33,725 bases of DNA. Origin: an uncultured Bacteroidales bacterium (GTDB lineage Bacteria; Bacteroidota; Bacteroidia; Bacteroidales; Bacteroidaceae). Where the stretch lies: assembly GCA_902785075.1 (NCBI GenBank), contig CACZXN010000026.1, positions 1 to 33,725 on the forward strand, read 5' to 3'. Positions 1-9,910 of the stretch are shown here, piece by piece. The notes beneath the pieces are model-generated. The model worked only from the letters and a program-made list of their open reading frames with translations, did not search any database and was not told the origin of the DNA. How positions within the stretch are numbered: the stretch's first letter is position 1; each line of letters begins with the position of its first letter. The position numbers and the translations under genes were made by a program.

Positions 1-1
1 A

Positions 2-628
2 TTGTCGGCAAAGTTGAGGGCTGCGGCTTCGATGATGGCAGGTCATCCTGGTGATGTTAGCCTGTTGGGAGTCCGTAATCTTCCATTCATGCTTTGGTGT
101 GGCAGCGAGGATGCTGCTTATAATCGCAACAAAGAAGTAGCATTGAGAGGTGTAGAATTGGACTCACTGCAGCATGCCGACCCCAATGGATATATTCACG
201 AAACTCACATCGTTGCCGGGAAGCCTCACTGGATGGATCTTGAGGATAAGGCCGCACTACCATGGATGGCACAGTATAAGCGGAATCCCTACCCAACAAC
301 AGTTGTGTGGTGTCAAGGTGATAACGGTCGGACGCAGTTCTACTGGCTTGGTGTCCCCACATCAGAGACAAAGAAAGGTAATGAATTAAGGGTTATTATA
401 AAAGATAATGTGGTGAACATCACGAAATGCGATTATTCACAAGTGACGATATACCTGAATGACCAACTCGCGAATCTTGACAAAGCTGTGAAGGTGGTTT
501 ACAACAAAAAGACTCTCTTCAAAGGGAAACTCACTAGAACTGCCGACAATCTACGGAAATCACTCGATGAACGTGGCGATCCAAGTTACTGCTTCCCTGC
601 CATTTTGAAAGTAAACATTCCTCAATAG
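2..628 (+). CDS. alpha/beta hydrolase (prolyl-oligopeptidase-like), C-terminal part, cut by window edge
   Basis: The reading frame is open to the first base, so the start lies upstream. The visible 208 residues hold the end of an alpha/beta-hydrolase fold: a segment around residues 28-40 (LWCGSEDAAYNRNKE) that resembles the catalytic-acid loop, and a GKPHWMDLEDKAALPWM stretch near 73-89 whose His would be the catalytic base. The nucleophile serine is outside the window. After the hydrolase comes about 110 residues of likely beta-sandwich with a conserved-looking LDERGDPSYCFPA end, a C-terminal extension I associate with Bacteroidota secreted esterase/peptidase-like proteins (recollection, not searched). 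The substrate cannot be told. It is followed by a 95-base gap and clpB in the same direction; no convincing terminator is seen between them. Confidence 0.75.
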   Translation: MSAKLRAAASMMAGHPGDVSLLGVRNLPFMLWCGSEDAAYNRNKEVALRGVELDSLQHADPNGYIHETHIVAGKPHWMDLEDKAALPWMAQYKRNPYPTTVVWCQGDNGRTQFYWLGVPTSETKKGNELRVIIKDNVVNITKCDYSQVTIYLNDQLANLDKAVKVVYNKKTLFKGKLTRTADNLRKSLDERGDPSYCFPAILKVNIPQ

Positions 629-682
629 CACGTCATTTCGTCACATCGGAGTGTCTTTTTGTCTTCTTTCTTCTTTTGGAAC

Positions 683-714
683 GTTGTTTGTGTCAGCCAA
701 GGTGAAGAAAGGAG
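683..714 (+). promoter_or_regulatory. Strong Shine-Dalgarno (and weak promoter-like boxes) before clpB
   Basis: GGAG at 711-714 lies 9 bases before the clpB ATG at 724 within AAAGGAGA, a good anti-SD match; most genes in this window lack one, as is usual in Bacteroidota. Upstream, TTTG at 658-661 and GTTGTTTG at 683-690 are 21 bases apart, but the second box departs from TAnnTTTG at two positions, so the promoter is only tentative. The ribosome site supports the start at 724 and therefore the absence of an N-domain. Confidence 0.5.
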
Positions 715-723
715 ACAAAGATT

Positions 724-2805
724 ATGAACACAAATGAAACTAACATGAAAGAGCAGAATCTTGAGGCACTCAAGAGGTATGCAACAAACTTAATTGAGCA
801 GGCGCGAGCTGGACGGCTCGATCCTGTCATTGGGCGCGATGAGGAGATTCGTCGTGTTTTACAGATACTCAGTCGTCGTACGAAGAACAACCCTATCCTC
901 GTGGGTGAACCAGGTACTGGTAAGACAGCAATTGTCGAGGGACTTGCCCACCGTATCTTGCGTGGTGATGTACCTGAGAACTTGAAGGACAAGCAGCTTT
1001 ATTCACTCGATATGGGTGCGCTGATAGCAGGCGCAAAGTACCAAGGTGAGTTCGAGGAACGACTGAAAGCGGTCATCAACGCTGTGGTACAGAGCGAGGG
1101 GAATATCATCCTTTTCATCGATGAAATCCACACGCTTGTCGGGGCAGGACAGACCCAAGGAGCTATGGATGCGGCGAACATACTGAAACCTGCACTGGCT
1201 CGTGGAGAATTGCGTAGCATCGGTGCAACTACTCTGGATGAATATCAGAAATACTTCGAGAAGGACAAGGCGCTGGAACGTCGATTCCAAACGGTTATGG
1301 TGGACGAACCTGATGTACTCAACAGCATCAGCATCTTGCGTGGACTAAAAGAGCGCTACGAGAACCACCATAAAGTGCGTATCAAGGACGATGCCATCAT
1401 TGCTGCTGTTGAACTATCGAACCGTTACATCACCGAGCGTTTCCTGCCAGACAAGGCCATAGACCTTATGGACGAGGCGGCTGCGAAACTTAGGATGGAG
1501 CGTGACTCGGTACCTGAGGAACTTGACGAGATTAGCCGCAAGCTGAAGCAATTGGAGATTGAACGTGCGGCCATCAAGCGCGAGGGTGACAAACCGAAAC
1601 TCCAGCAATTGAATGCAGATATCGATGCCCTTAATAATAAATATAAGGTGTTGCATGAGAAATGGCAAGCCGAGCGTCAGTTGGTCAACAAGATTCAGCA
1701 GGACAAGGTGCAGATAGAACAACTTAAGTTCGAAGCCGATCGAGCCGAACGTGAAGGCGACTATGGCCGTGTGGCAGAGATTCGCTACGGAAAAATCAAG
1801 CAGTTGCAGGACGACATAGCCGACGTACAAACTCAGTTGGAAACAACTCAGGACGGTAAAGCTATGATTAAGGAAGAGGTAACGAGCGAAGACATCGCTG
1901 ATGTCGTAAGTCGCTGGACAGGCATTCCAGTGAACAAGATGCTGCAAAGCGAGAAGGACAAACTGCTCCATCTCGAAGAAGAGCTCCACCGACGCGTTGT
2001 GGGACAGGACGAGGCCATTCAGGCAGTGAGCGATGCAGTACGACGTAGCCGTGCTGGTCTGCAGGATCCGCGTCGACCCATCGGTTCGTTCATCTTCCTC
2101 GGTCCAACGGGTGTGGGTAAAACAGAACTTGCCAAAGCGCTTGCCAGCTATCTGTTCAACGACGAAGGGCTCATCACCCGAATCGACATGAGCGAATACC
2201 AAGAGAAGTACAGCGTGTCGCGTCTCATCGGTGCTCCTCCAGGCTATATCGGCTATGAGGAAGGTGGTCAACTCACCGAAGCTGTACGACGCAAGCCATA
2301 CAGCGTGGTACTTTTCGACGAGATTGAAAAGGCACATCCCGATGTGTTCAACACCCTGCTGCAAGTGCTCGATGATGGCCGTCTGACCGATAACAAAGGG
2401 CGAACGGTCAACTTCAAGAACACTATCATCATCATGACGTCGAACTGCAGTGAGGAGCAACTCCACCAGTTGATGCGGCCCGAGTTCATCAACCGAATCG
2501 ATGAGATTATTACCTTCAAGGCATTAACCGAGCAGGAGATTCTCCACATCGTAGAGTTGCAGATACAGGGCATAACCAACATGCTTGCCAACGAGGGCAT
2601 CACGATAAATCTCACTCCTAACGCTCTGCAGTTCATAGCTCGTCAAGGCTTCGATCCACAGTATGGAGCACGTCCTGTAAAACGAGCAATCCAGCATTAC
2701 TTACTCAACGATCTCTCAAAGCAGATGCTCGCAGGTACTGTAAGCCGCGACAGCCGCATCGAAGTCGACGAAAACGAAGGTAGGCTGACGTTCAGTAACC
2801 TCTAA
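724..2805 (+). CDS. clpB: ClpB-like AAA+ disaggregase without N-terminal domain
   Basis: A 693-residue Hsp100 chaperone that would thread aggregated proteins through its hexameric pore with DnaK help. D1 has Walker A GEPGTGKT (61-68), pore loop AKYQGEF (104-110), Walker B LFIDEIH (130-136) and Arg fingers R186/R187. The full ClpB coiled-coil middle domain spans about 255-390 and ends in RWTGIPV. D2 has Walker A GPTGVGKT (460-467), pore loop GYIGYEEGG (507-515) and Walker [13 protein letters not shown]. ClpB is usually about 860 residues: this protein starts where the linker into D1 normally lies, so the roughly 150-residue N-domain is missing, and between sensor-1 TSN (572-574) and [10 protein letters not shown] there are about 10 residues instead of about 30. 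The middle domain argues for ClpB over ClpA/ClpC, and I see no IGF/L ClpP loop. A second, full-length clpB elsewhere in the genome is likely (inference). Confidence 0.88.
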   Translation: MNTNETNMKEQNLEALKRYATNLIEQARAGRLDPVIGRDEEIRRVLQILSRRTKNNPILVGEPGTGKTAIVEGLAHRILRGDVPENLKDKQLYSLDMGALIAGAKYQGEFEERLKAVINAVVQSEGNIILFIDEIHTLVGAGQTQGAMDAANILKPALARGELRSIGATTLDEYQKYFEKDKALERRFQTVMVDEPDVLNSISILRGLKERYENHHKVRIKDDAIIAAVELSNRYITERFLPDKAIDLMDEAAAKLRMERDSVPEELDEISRKLKQLEIERAAIKREGDKPKLQQLNADIDALNNKYKVLHEKWQAERQLVNKIQQDKVQIEQLKFEADRAEREGDYGRVAEIRYGKIKQLQDDIADVQTQLETTQDGKAMIKEEVTSEDIADVVSRWTGIPVNKMLQSEKDKLLHLEEELHRRVVGQDEAIQAVSDAVRRSRAGLQDPRRPIGSFIFLGPTGVGKTELAKALASYLFNDEGLITRIDMSEYQEKYSVSRLIGAPPGYIGYEEGGQLTEAVRRKPYSVVLFDEIEKAHPDVFNTLLQVLDDGRLTDNKGRTVNFKNTIIIMTSNCSEEQLHQLMRPEFINRIDEIITFKALTEQEILHIVELQIQGITNMLANEGITINLTPNALQFIARQGFDPQYGARPVKRAIQHYLLNDLSKQMLAGTVSRDSRIEVDENEGRLTFSNL

Positions 2806-2806
2806 T

Positions 2807-2953
2807 CAATCGGGCGCGTCCAGTTGTTCAATCGGGCGCGTCCAGTTATTCAATCGGGCGCGTCCAGTTATTCAATCGGGTGCACTCAGTTGTTCAATCG
2901 GGTGCACTCAGTTGTTCAATCGGGTGCACTCTGTAGTTCAATCGGGTGAGTAG
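2807..2953. repeat. 22-bp tandem repeat array, 6 full units plus a partial seventh
   Basis: Units begin with CAATCGGG at 2807, 2829, 2851, 2873, 2895, 2917 and 2939, an exact 22-bp period. Units 1-3 carry the core GGGCGCGTCC and units 4-6 the core GGGTGCACTC; each core is self-complementary if G-T pairs are allowed. The array begins 2 bases after the clpB stop codon and lies before the aroE terminator, so it sits between two convergent genes. There is no reading frame or spacer structure to suggest a CRISPR. Confidence 0.9.
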
Positions 2954-2955
2954 AC

Positions 2956-2984
2956 ATAAAAAAAAAGAGCACAACAATGCTCTT
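2956..2984 (-). terminator. Rho-independent terminator after aroE
   Basis: On the minus strand AAGAGCA (2984-2978) and TGCTCTT (2971-2965) form a 7-bp stem with a 6-base loop, followed by a run of T (2966-2958 on the plus strand is all A). It lies 44 bases past the aroE stop and closes the glnS-aroE run. Confidence 0.85.
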
Positions 2985-3027
2985 AACAAACAAATCCACA
3001 AGCAATAAAGCTAAGGTTCAATACTTA

Positions 3028-3750
3028 TCAGCTATTCCATATCTCCCAAGCCGCTTCAGCTTGACGGACGAGCATCTCGTAACCATTCTTCGTGGTTGCT
3101 CCGTGCTCTCGGCCCATTCGAAGGAAGCGGGTCTCAGCGGGATTGTACACCAAGTCGAAAAGCAGGTGGTCGGGAGTGAGCAGTTCGTATGGGATGTCGG
3201 CACACTCATCGACGTTGGGGAACGTGCCCAAGGGGGTACAATTAACGATGACATGGTATTCGCGGAGCAAAGTCTCATTGAGGTTAGTATAGGTAATCAT
3301 ACCCTCACGAGGGCTGCGCGATACAGAGAGCGGCTCGATACCTAACTGCCGCAAACCATACTTCACCGCCAGCGATGCTCCACCCGTGCCGAGCACCAGC
3401 GCCTTCGTGTGGTGGGGCCGCAGCAAGGGGCGGATGGACTCGCGGAACCCGATGACATCAGTATTGAACCCACGCATGTCGCGAATGCGGATGACATTAA
3501 CGGCTTTTATCTCCTTCGCTCCTTCGTCGAGGCTGCAGAGCAATGGAATCACATCCTGCTTGTAAGGTATCGTTACATTCAGCCCAATGAGATCGGGACT
3601 CGCCTCAATCAGCGAGACCACTTCGTCTGCTGCGGGCATCTCGTAGTTGTCGTAGCGGGCATCAATCCCCTCCTTCGCAAACTTCTCTGTGAAATACTGA
3701 CGTGAAAACGAGTGTCCCAGCGTCCTACCTATTAGTCCGTATCGTTTCAT
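3028..3750 (-). CDS. aroE: Shikimate dehydrogenase
   Basis: Reduces 3-dehydroshikimate to shikimate with NADPH in the chorismate pathway in the cytoplasm. The 240-residue product is slightly short for AroE (about 250-290) but keeps the landmarks: the shikimate-binding LGHSFS (11-16), NVTIPYKQ with catalytic Lys64 (58-65), Asn85, FNTDVIG with catalytic Asp98 (95-101), the Rossmann loop GTGGAS (121-126) and a C-terminal NGYEMLVRQ containing the substrate Gln. The start MKRYGLIG is the family's usual beginning. It is the last gene of the minus-strand run, 43 bases after menG, with a terminator just downstream. The chorismate it helps make also feeds menaquinone, the pathway of its neighbour MenG. 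Confidence 0.95.
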   Translation of the reverse strand: MKRYGLIGRTLGHSFSRQYFTEKFAKEGIDARYDNYEMPAADEVVSLIEASPDLIGLNVTIPYKQDVIPLLCSLDEGAKEIKAVNVIRIRDMRGFNTDVIGFRESIRPLLRPHHTKALVLGTGGASLAVKYGLRQLGIEPLSVSRSPREGMITYTNLNETLLREYHVIVNCTPLGTFPNVDECADIPYELLTPDHLLFDLVYNPAETRFLRMGREHGATTKNGYEMLVRQAEAAWEIWNS

Positions 3751-3793
3751 TACCTTCTTGTGTTCATTTTACATCTTTAACTCCTTTAACTAC

Positions 3794-4552
3794 TTAGCTG
3801 TTTTTCCCCCAGTACATACAACACATACCGAATGCCAAATAGCGGAAACCTACATCTGTGAAGCCTGCCTCACGAAACCGCTTGGCCATTTCCTCGCCTT
3901 GCACGATTGCCTCCATCGTTTCTGGCAGATAAGTATAGGCACTCCTGTCGTTCGACAGCAACTTACCCAATACGGGCATGACTACATGGCGATAGAGTTG
4001 AAATAACTGACGCATCGGGAATGACTGAGGTGCACAGAGGTCAATCACCACAACACATCCATCCTTCTTTGTCACTCGACACATCTCCAGCAGGCATACA
4101 TCGATATGCTCGAAGTTGCGCAAAGCGAATGCAGACATCACCACATCGAACTCCCCCTCTGCAAATGACAGTCGCTCACAATCTTCATGCACAAACTTAA
4201 TATGTTCAGTCAGTCCCGCCTCAGCCACTTTAGCGCGGCCTATCTGCATCATCCCTTCGGAGATATCGCAGCCGACAATCCTATCGGGATGCAGTTCTCG
4301 AAACGCCTTAATGGCCAAGTCACCCGTACCAGTTGCCACATCGAGTATCCGCTCCCCACCCTCATTGGAAGGGCGAGCAGCAAGCAAACTTTTTATCTTC
4401 TTGATAGCACTTCGTCGCCACAGACGATCGACTCCAAGCGAAAGCGTATGGTTCAGCCCATCATAAGTGGGGGCAATGTTATCAAACATCGCCTCCACCT
4501 GTTCATGCTTAGAACCATTCTGCCCGTATGGCTTTATCTCTTCGACAGCCAT
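3794..4552 (-). CDS. ubiE: Demethylmenaquinone methyltransferase (UbiE/MenG family)
   Basis: SAM-dependent C-methyltransferase that converts demethylmenaquinone to menaquinone; a Bacteroidales cell uses menaquinone for fumarate respiration, so the menG role is meant although ubiE is the usual symbol. The 252 residues show the family signatures: [18 protein letters not shown] (30-47), SAM-binding DVATGTGD (71-78), the acidic GCDIS end of the second strand (94-98), [16 protein letters not shown] (145-160) and a YTYLPET motif. The start overlaps the end of purC by 19 bases, implying translational coupling. Confidence 0.95.
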   Translation of the reverse strand: MAVEEIKPYGQNGSKHEQVEAMFDNIAPTYDGLNHTLSLGVDRLWRRSAIKKIKSLLAARPSNEGGERILDVATGTGDLAIKAFRELHPDRIVGCDISEGMMQIGRAKVAEAGLTEHIKFVHEDCERLSFAEGEFDVVMSAFALRNFEHIDVCLLEMCRVTKKDGCVVVIDLCAPQSFPMRQLFQLYRHVVMPVLGKLLSNDRSAYTYLPETMEAIVQGEEMAKRFREAGFTDVGFRYLAFGMCCMYWGKNS

Positions 4553-5493
4553 TCAGTTACATTCTTTTCAATGCGTGCAGCAATATCCTCGCAAGATTCC
4601 TCCTTTTTGAACTTCTCGCCTGTGATATGCTCATAGAGTTCGATGTAACGGTCAGAAACCGATTGTGCATACTCGTCTGTAATCTCGGGCATCACCTGGC
4701 CTGGCTGGTTCATGAAGTTATGCTCAATGAGCCACTTACGAACAAACTCCTTAGAAAGCTGACGCTGAGGCTCTCCCTTTGCAAACTTTTCCTCGTAACC
4801 CTCTGCGTAGAAGTAGCGTGAAGAGTCGGGAGTGTGAACCTCGTCAATGAGGTAGACTTTACCGTCGCGCTTGCCGAACTCGTACTTTGTGTCCACCAGA
4901 ATCAAACCCTTCTCTGCAGCAATCTTCGTTCCGATTTCGAACAGTTTATAGGTATACTGCTCCATGAGTTCGTAGTCCTCCTTGCTCACAAGACCCTGGG
5001 CGATGATTTCTTCCTTAGAAATATTCTCGTCGTGACCTTCATCGGCCTTGGTTGTTGGGGTAATAATAGGTGTAGGGAACTTCTGGTTTTCCTTCATTCC
5101 TTCTGGCAAAGCCACACCACACAACGTACGTTCGCCAGCCTCGTATGCTCTCCAAGCAGAACCTGTGAGATAGCCACGGATAATCATCTCGACGCGGAAG
5201 CCCTCGCACTTCAATCCCACTGTCACCATCGGGTCGGGAGTAGCGAGCTTCCAATTAGGAACCACATCAGCAGAAGCGTCCAAGAACTTTGCTGCAATCT
5301 GATTGAGCACTTGTCCCTTAAATGGGATTCCCTTAGGAAGTACTACATCGAACGCACTGATGCGGTCTGTAGCTACCATCACCATGATGTCATTGTTGAT
5401 GTCGTAAACATCACGAACCTTTCCGTGGTAAACGCTACGCTGTCCAGGAAAGTTAAAGTTTGTCTGAGTTAATGTCTTCATCTTTGTTGTCAT
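4534..5493 (-). CDS. purC: SAICAR synthetase
   Basis: Phosphoribosylaminoimidazole-succinocarboxamide synthase: joins CAIR and aspartate with ATP in purine biosynthesis. Signatures are GKVRDVY (24-30), [11 protein letters not shown] (46-56), RGYLTGSAW (106-114), DTKYEFG (201-207) and [11 protein letters not shown] (217-227). At 319 residues it is of the longer class (E. coli PurC is about 237). The start overlaps the end of the phoH-like gene by 41 bases; Met5 would be an alternative start (5481) and would also overlap. The other end overlaps menG, so three consecutive genes are chained by overlaps. Confidence 0.96.
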   Translation of the reverse strand: MTTKMKTLTQTNFNFPGQRSVYHGKVRDVYDINNDIMVMVATDRISAFDVVLPKGIPFKGQVLNQIAAKFLDASADVVPNWKLATPDPMVTVGLKCEGFRVEMIIRGYLTGSAWRAYEAGERTLCGVALPEGMKENQKFPTPIITPTTKADEGHDENISKEEIIAQGLVSKEDYELMEQYTYKLFEIGTKIAAEKGLILVDTKYEFGKRDGKVYLIDEVHTPDSSRYFYAEGYEEKFAKGEPQRQLSKEFVRKWLIEHNFMNQPGQVMPEITDEYAQSVSDRYIELYEHITGEKFKKEESCEDIAARIEKNVTEWLSKR

Positions 5494-6457
5494 TTATTTG
5501 TTTAAGAGATTTAGAATCTTCGTATTCTTTGTATGCATTCACGATGCGTGTTACCAACTTATGTCGTACAATATCCTTGTCGGTCATTTCGATGAAACTG
5601 ATGCCCTTCACGTCTTTCAGAACAGACATCGCCTCGACCAGTCCTGAGCGAACCGAACGTGGCAGGTCAATCTGAGTGATATCGCCTGTGATAATCATTT
5701 TCGTGTTGTGTCCCATTCGGGTCAGGAACATCTTGATTTGTTGCGACGTTGTGTTCTGAGCCTCATCGAGAATCACAACAGCATCGTTCAGCGTTCTGCC
5801 TCGCATAAAGGCCAATGGGGCAATCTGGATGGTTTGTACCTCCATATACTCTTGGAGTTTCTGGGCAGGAATCATATCCTGCAGAGCATCGTAGAGCGGT
5901 TGAAGATAAGGATCGATTTTGTCTTTCATATCACCAGGAAGGAAACCAAGTTTCTCTCCAGCCTCTACTGCTGGGCGACTGAGGATGATGCGTCGCACCT
6001 CTTTATTCTTTAACGCGCGAACAGCGAGTGCTATGCTGGTATATGTTTTTCCAGAACCAGCTGGCCCCACAGCAAACAGCATATCGTTGGTGCGGTATTC
6101 ATCGACCAAACGTCGTTGGTTCTCACTACGAGGAATGATGGCTCGCCCACTGATGCTGTAGCAGATGGCTGCAGAATCACCACCATCAGGAGCACTCTTA
6201 CGTCCTTCCCCTTTAATGATGCTGAGAATCGTCTCCTCGTTCAGTGAGTTATACTTCGAACAATAATCCTGAAGGGCCTGAATATGCTCCTCAAACTGAC
6301 ACATCTCTTCCTCATCGCCCAACACCTTCATCACATTGCCTCGTGCCACGATGCGGAGTTTAGGATACAATGCCTTCACCATCTGCAGGTTGCAGTTGTT
6401 GACACCATAAAATGTTACCAGGTCGATATCTTCAAGAACTATATGTTTTTCTATCAT
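5453..6457 (-). CDS. PhoH family ATPase
   Basis: A PhoH/YbeZ-type nucleotide-binding protein of 334 residues. An N-terminal region of about 110 residues (often KH-like in this family) precedes the PhoH core with Walker A GPAGSGKT (131-138), [19 protein letters not shown] (159-177) and Walker [11 protein letters not shown] (227-236), followed by [10 protein letters not shown] (257-266). Family members are linked to RNA metabolism and ribosome maturation together with YbeY; the exact role here is not shown. The tail after about 315 is polar and low in complexity ([15 protein letters not shown]) and is encoded by the sequence that overlaps the purC start, so it is probably unconstrained. Confidence 0.92.
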   Translation of the reverse strand: MIEKHIVLEDIDLVTFYGVNNCNLQMVKALYPKLRIVARGNVMKVLGDEEEMCQFEEHIQALQDYCSKYNSLNEETILSIIKGEGRKSAPDGGDSAAICYSISGRAIIPRSENQRRLVDEYRTNDMLFAVGPAGSGKTYTSIALAVRALKNKEVRRIILSRPAVEAGEKLGFLPGDMKDKIDPYLQPLYDALQDMIPAQKLQEYMEVQTIQIAPLAFMRGRTLNDAVVILDEAQNTTSQQIKMFLTRMGHNTKMIITGDITQIDLPRSVRSGLVEAMSVLKDVKGISFIEMTDKDIVRHKLVTRIVNAYKEYEDSKSLKQINDNKDEDINSDKL

Positions 6458-6488
6458 CTGTCTTTCTTTTTGGCTTTGTTAGTTGTAT

Positions 6489-8045
6489 TTAAAATGGCCC
6501 TGGAGTAGGCTCGATATCAAGCAGCCCCTCAGGAAAGTCTCCATCTTTTATCTTTTCCTTTATTCCGAAATCCTTGTACAAGTTTTTCAGCACTTGGTAG
6601 TAGTTCTCTGGCTCAATGCCCATGAGGTCGTCTTTCCAGAATTCTCCCACCATCTGAGGTGTGTATTTGCAGGCCTTCTCGAGACTCTCGTAAAAGAATT
6701 TTGGCATCTTAAGCAGGAAGTAACAATGAGCGAGATAGGGATATGCTCTCACATGATCAGGATCGTCGGTTTCACGAGTCACCATCTTGAGGAACATCAT
6801 AGCAGGCATGAGGTTTCCGTGTTCGAGCAACTCTGCTGCAGCGCCAAGCATCACCTTCACAGGGTTATCTGCGTTCGCTGTTGCGTCCAAGAAACACATC
6901 ACAGCCTTTCCCATCTGTTTTTGGCCAAGATAGATTGAACCTTTCATCATCTTGTAACCTGTTGCTCCTGGATACATACGCAAAGCATTGTTGATGGATC
7001 GCATCGCTTCTGTACAATACCCTCCCGTCAGATATATGTCAGCAATGTATGCCCACATATCTGCCTTAGCGGAGCGGTCCTTCACTTTGCGAATCACAGG
7101 CAGACGATATTCCTCAAGCAGTTGGTATGCAGCATCTTTCTTTTCTGTCTGCATCAAACAATTGGCCAACGCTATATTGTAATAATCGTCATGCGTTAAT
7201 TCGATATATTTCCTCAATGACTTTTCTGCTACCGTATAGTTGGCACGCATCAGAAAACCCTGCCCTTTCACCAACAGCGCCTGTGTATCATCAGGATCTA
7301 TGGCTAAAGCAAAATCTACTGAATTGAGTGCTCCATCTACATCGCCAGTCACCATCTGCAACGATGCCAGATAGGTCCATCCTTGCGGCATATAAGGATT
7401 GGAATCGAGAATATGGTTATATAGTTCGATTTCCTTCGAGTAGAGATGATTGATGTTGCATATTCTTGCGATGTCCACATCGATATCGTCTCCTGGGATG
7501 GGCGAACAACGCTGGATATACTTGTCTATCCACTGAGGCAGCAACCTCTGCGCATCGTCTTCTTCAGCAAGGTCGGACAAAGACATGATGATATGCATGT
7601 ATGCTTCGCGCTTACGAGTGGCACCCTCCTCTTTGTCTGACATATCCTTACATTGTCCGACTTCAATCTTCAGCCACTTTCTGAACAGCTTTTCTGCTGT
7701 TTCATAATCGTGGTTCTGAGCGCAAGCCAACTGCCCACTGTAATAGTAGGTATCATGGTCGTCATCAGGATTGAGCATCGCTACAGCTTCCTCTGCCTCG
7801 TCAAAGCGATTCATTCCGATGAGCGTATTTGCCCTGAGCGACAGCAAATCCTTGTTGTCGCTATGATACGACAGTCCTTCTTCGACTACCTCATAAGCCT
7901 CTTGTAGGCTTTCGTGCGCAATATAGTATTCTGCAATATCGATATAGTCGTCCGAATCTATATAGTATGGCAATCCTTTCGCCTTCGCTTTTCGATAGTG
8001 CGACAGGAGTTCCTGAAATTCCAAAGATTCGTCTAAGTCCATCAT
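6489..8045 (-). CDS. Tetratricopeptide-repeat protein
   Basis: A 518-residue protein built largely of TPR-like helical hairpins; recognisable copies include the segments around YYIAHESLQEAYEVVEEGL, NRFDEAEEAVAML, GWTYLASLQMVTGDVDGAL and ADIYLTGGYCTEAMRSINN. There is no signal peptide and no membrane segment, so it is probably cytoplasmic. The N-terminus is acidic (MMDLDESLEFQELL). Its function is unknown; TPRs normally mediate protein contacts. It lies 64 bases after glnS and 31 bases before phoH in the same direction. Confidence 0.88.
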   Translation of the reverse strand: MMDLDESLEFQELLSHYRKAKAKGLPYYIDSDDYIDIAEYYIAHESLQEAYEVVEEGLSYHSDNKDLLSLRANTLIGMNRFDEAEEAVAMLNPDDDHDTYYYSGQLACAQNHDYETAEKLFRKWLKIEVGQCKDMSDKEEGATRKREAYMHIIMSLSDLAEEDDAQRLLPQWIDKYIQRCSPIPGDDIDVDIARICNINHLYSKEIELYNHILDSNPYMPQGWTYLASLQMVTGDVDGALNSVDFALAIDPDDTQALLVKGQGFLMRANYTVAEKSLRKYIELTHDDYYNIALANCLMQTEKKDAAYQLLEEYRLPVIRKVKDRSAKADMWAYIADIYLTGGYCTEAMRSINNALRMYPGATGYKMMKGSIYLGQKQMGKAVMCFLDATANADNPVKVMLGAAAELLEHGNLMPAMMFLKMVTRETDDPDHVRAYPYLAHCYFLLKMPKFFYESLEKACKYTPQMVGEFWKDDLMGIEPENYYQVLKNLYKDFGIKEKIKDGDFPEGLLDIEPTPGPF

Positions 8046-8109
8046 GCTATATGCGCTCGTTTCCGGGGTTGATAATTATCCTCTTTTCCAATAATGCGAA
8101 AGGGGCGTT

Positions 8110-9861
8110 TTATTTCTTCCAATTGTCTCTCAGACCTACTGTGCGGTTGAATATCAAGTGCTCAGGGGTCGAATCAGGATCTACGTTGTAGTAGCCGATA
8201 CGCTGGAACTGGAGGTAGTCGAGCGGCTTGCGGGTAGTGAGCCACTTCTCCACATACGCCTTACGCACCTCAAGACTATCGGGGTTGAGGAATGGGCGCA
8301 TTGCTTCGATGCCCTTCACACCTCCGTGCTCATCAGAGTACTTGGCTATTTCGTCGCGCGGATTCTCCACCATCCACAGGCGGTCGTAGTTTCTCACTTC
8401 GGCCTCGATACAATGACGGCAGCTCACCCAGTGGATGGTCTTGCCCTTGATTTTCATATTTGCATTCGCCTCGCCTGTCTTGGTTTCTGGGATGAATTCG
8501 GCATATATCTCTGTAATGTTTCCGTCTGCGTCTTTTTTGCAGCAGTTCTCTTCTGGGCAGCGAATGATGTATGAGTTCTTCAAGCGAACTTCCTTGCCTG
8601 GTCCCAAACGGAAGAACTTAGCAGGAGCATCCTCCATGAAGTCCTCGCGCTCAATCCACAATTCGCGGCTGAATTCTATCTCGTGTGTACCGTCGGCTTC
8701 GTTCTCTGGGTTGTTCACCGCCTGATAGGTTTCCAGCTTATCTTCTGGGAAGTTGGTGATGATGAGCTTTACAGGATCGACCACAGCACTTACTCGCTGT
8801 GCCCGTTTGTTGAGATCGTCACGAACTGCACTTTCGAACAAGGACATCTGATTCAACGCATCGAACTTGGTATAACCAATCTTGTCGATAAAGCTTAAGA
8901 TGCCTTCAGGGCTGTAACCTCTACGACGGAATCCACAGATAGTCGGCATACGGGGATCGTCCCAGCCGTTCACAATGCCTTCCTTCACCAACACGAGTAG
9001 GTTACGTTTCGAGAGCAGAATATGGGTGAGGTTCAGTTTGTTGAACTCAATCTGACGCGGACGGTTGTCGTCGAGAGGCTGATCGTCGCCTCCTACCTGC
9101 TTTGCCCAATCCACGAAAAGGTCGTAAAGCGGACGATGGCTCACAAACTCGAGCGTACAGATACTATGAGTCACACCCTCCCAGTAGTCACACTGTCCAT
9201 GGGTGTAGTCATACATCGGATAAGCATTCCACTTATGCCCAGTACGCCAATGAGGCAGATTGAGCACGCGATACATAATCGGGTCGCGGAAATGCATGTT
9301 TGGGTTCGCCATATCGATCTTGGCACGAAGCACCATCCGCCCAGGTTCCATCTGTCCTGAATTCATCTCTTCGAACAGACGCAGACTTTCCTCCACAGGA
9401 CGGTCACGATAGGGCGAGTTCACGCCTGGCTGAGTGGGTGTACCCTTCTGCTCGGCAATCTGCTCCGATGTCTGCTCGTCAACATAGGCCTTGCCTTGCT
9501 TAATGAGTTCGACAGCCAAATCCCATAGCTGCTGGAAATAATCAGAGGCATACAACACATCACCCCACTTGAATCCCAGCCACTCGATGTCGCGCTTGAT
9601 GGCTTCTACATATTCCGTATCTTCTTTCTGAGGGTTCGTGTCGTCCATACGCAGGTTGCACACTCCACCATACTTCTTCGCCAATCCGAAGTCGATTGCG
9701 ATAGCTTTTGCATGACCTATATGCAGGTAGCCATTCGGCTCAGGTGGGAAACGCGTCTGCATACGTCCACCGTTCTTACCCTCTGCAAGGTCACTTTTCA
9801 CTATTTCCTCCACGAAGCTGATGGGTTCTACCCTCACCTCATCGTCTTTAGTTTCCAACAT
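8110..9861 (-). CDS. glnS: Glutaminyl-tRNA synthetase
   Basis: Class I synthetase that charges tRNA-Gln directly. The 583-residue product has PPEPNGYLHIGHAKA (39-53, HIGH motif at 47-50), RMDDTNP (71-77) and a KMSKS counterpart LLSKR at 282-286. The C-terminal half holds the beta-barrel anticodon-binding region with an insertion carrying CPEENCC and a later CRHC, a potential metal-binding Cys set (inference). It is the first gene of the six-gene minus run; the TAACTTTG promoter lies 50 bases upstream of its ATG. Confidence 0.96.
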   Translation of the reverse strand: MLETKDDEVRVEPISFVEEIVKSDLAEGKNGGRMQTRFPPEPNGYLHIGHAKAIAIDFGLAKKYGGVCNLRMDDTNPQKEDTEYVEAIKRDIEWLGFKWGDVLYASDYFQQLWDLAVELIKQGKAYVDEQTSEQIAEQKGTPTQPGVNSPYRDRPVEESLRLFEEMNSGQMEPGRMVLRAKIDMANPNMHFRDPIMYRVLNLPHWRTGHKWNAYPMYDYTHGQCDYWEGVTHSICTLEFVSHRPLYDLFVDWAKQVGGDDQPLDDNRPRQIEFNKLNLTHILLSKRNLLVLVKEGIVNGWDDPRMPTICGFRRRGYSPEGILSFIDKIGYTKFDALNQMSLFESAVRDDLNKRAQRVSAVVDPVKLIITNFPEDKLETYQAVNNPENEADGTHEIEFSRELWIEREDFMEDAPAKFFRLGPGKEVRLKNSYIIRCPEENCCKKDADGNITEIYAEFIPETKTGEANANMKIKGKTIHWVSCRHCIEAEVRNYDRLWMVENPRDEIAKYSDEHGGVKGIEAMRPFLNPDSLEVRKAYVEKWLTTRKPLDYLQFQRIGYYNVDPDSTPEHLIFNRTVGLRDNWKK

Positions 9862-9910
9862 ATCTTATTCGTTTACAAATTTTGACTACACATTATTTAT
9901 TATTAGGATG

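Noticed and set aside
1414-2466. Long minus-strand frame (350 codons) inside clpB
   Set aside because: Exactly antisense to the conserved ClpB middle and D2 domains; composition is that of a shadow frame.
2807-2953. CRISPR array
   Set aside because: The 22-bp units follow each other without unique spacers, and there are no cas genes.
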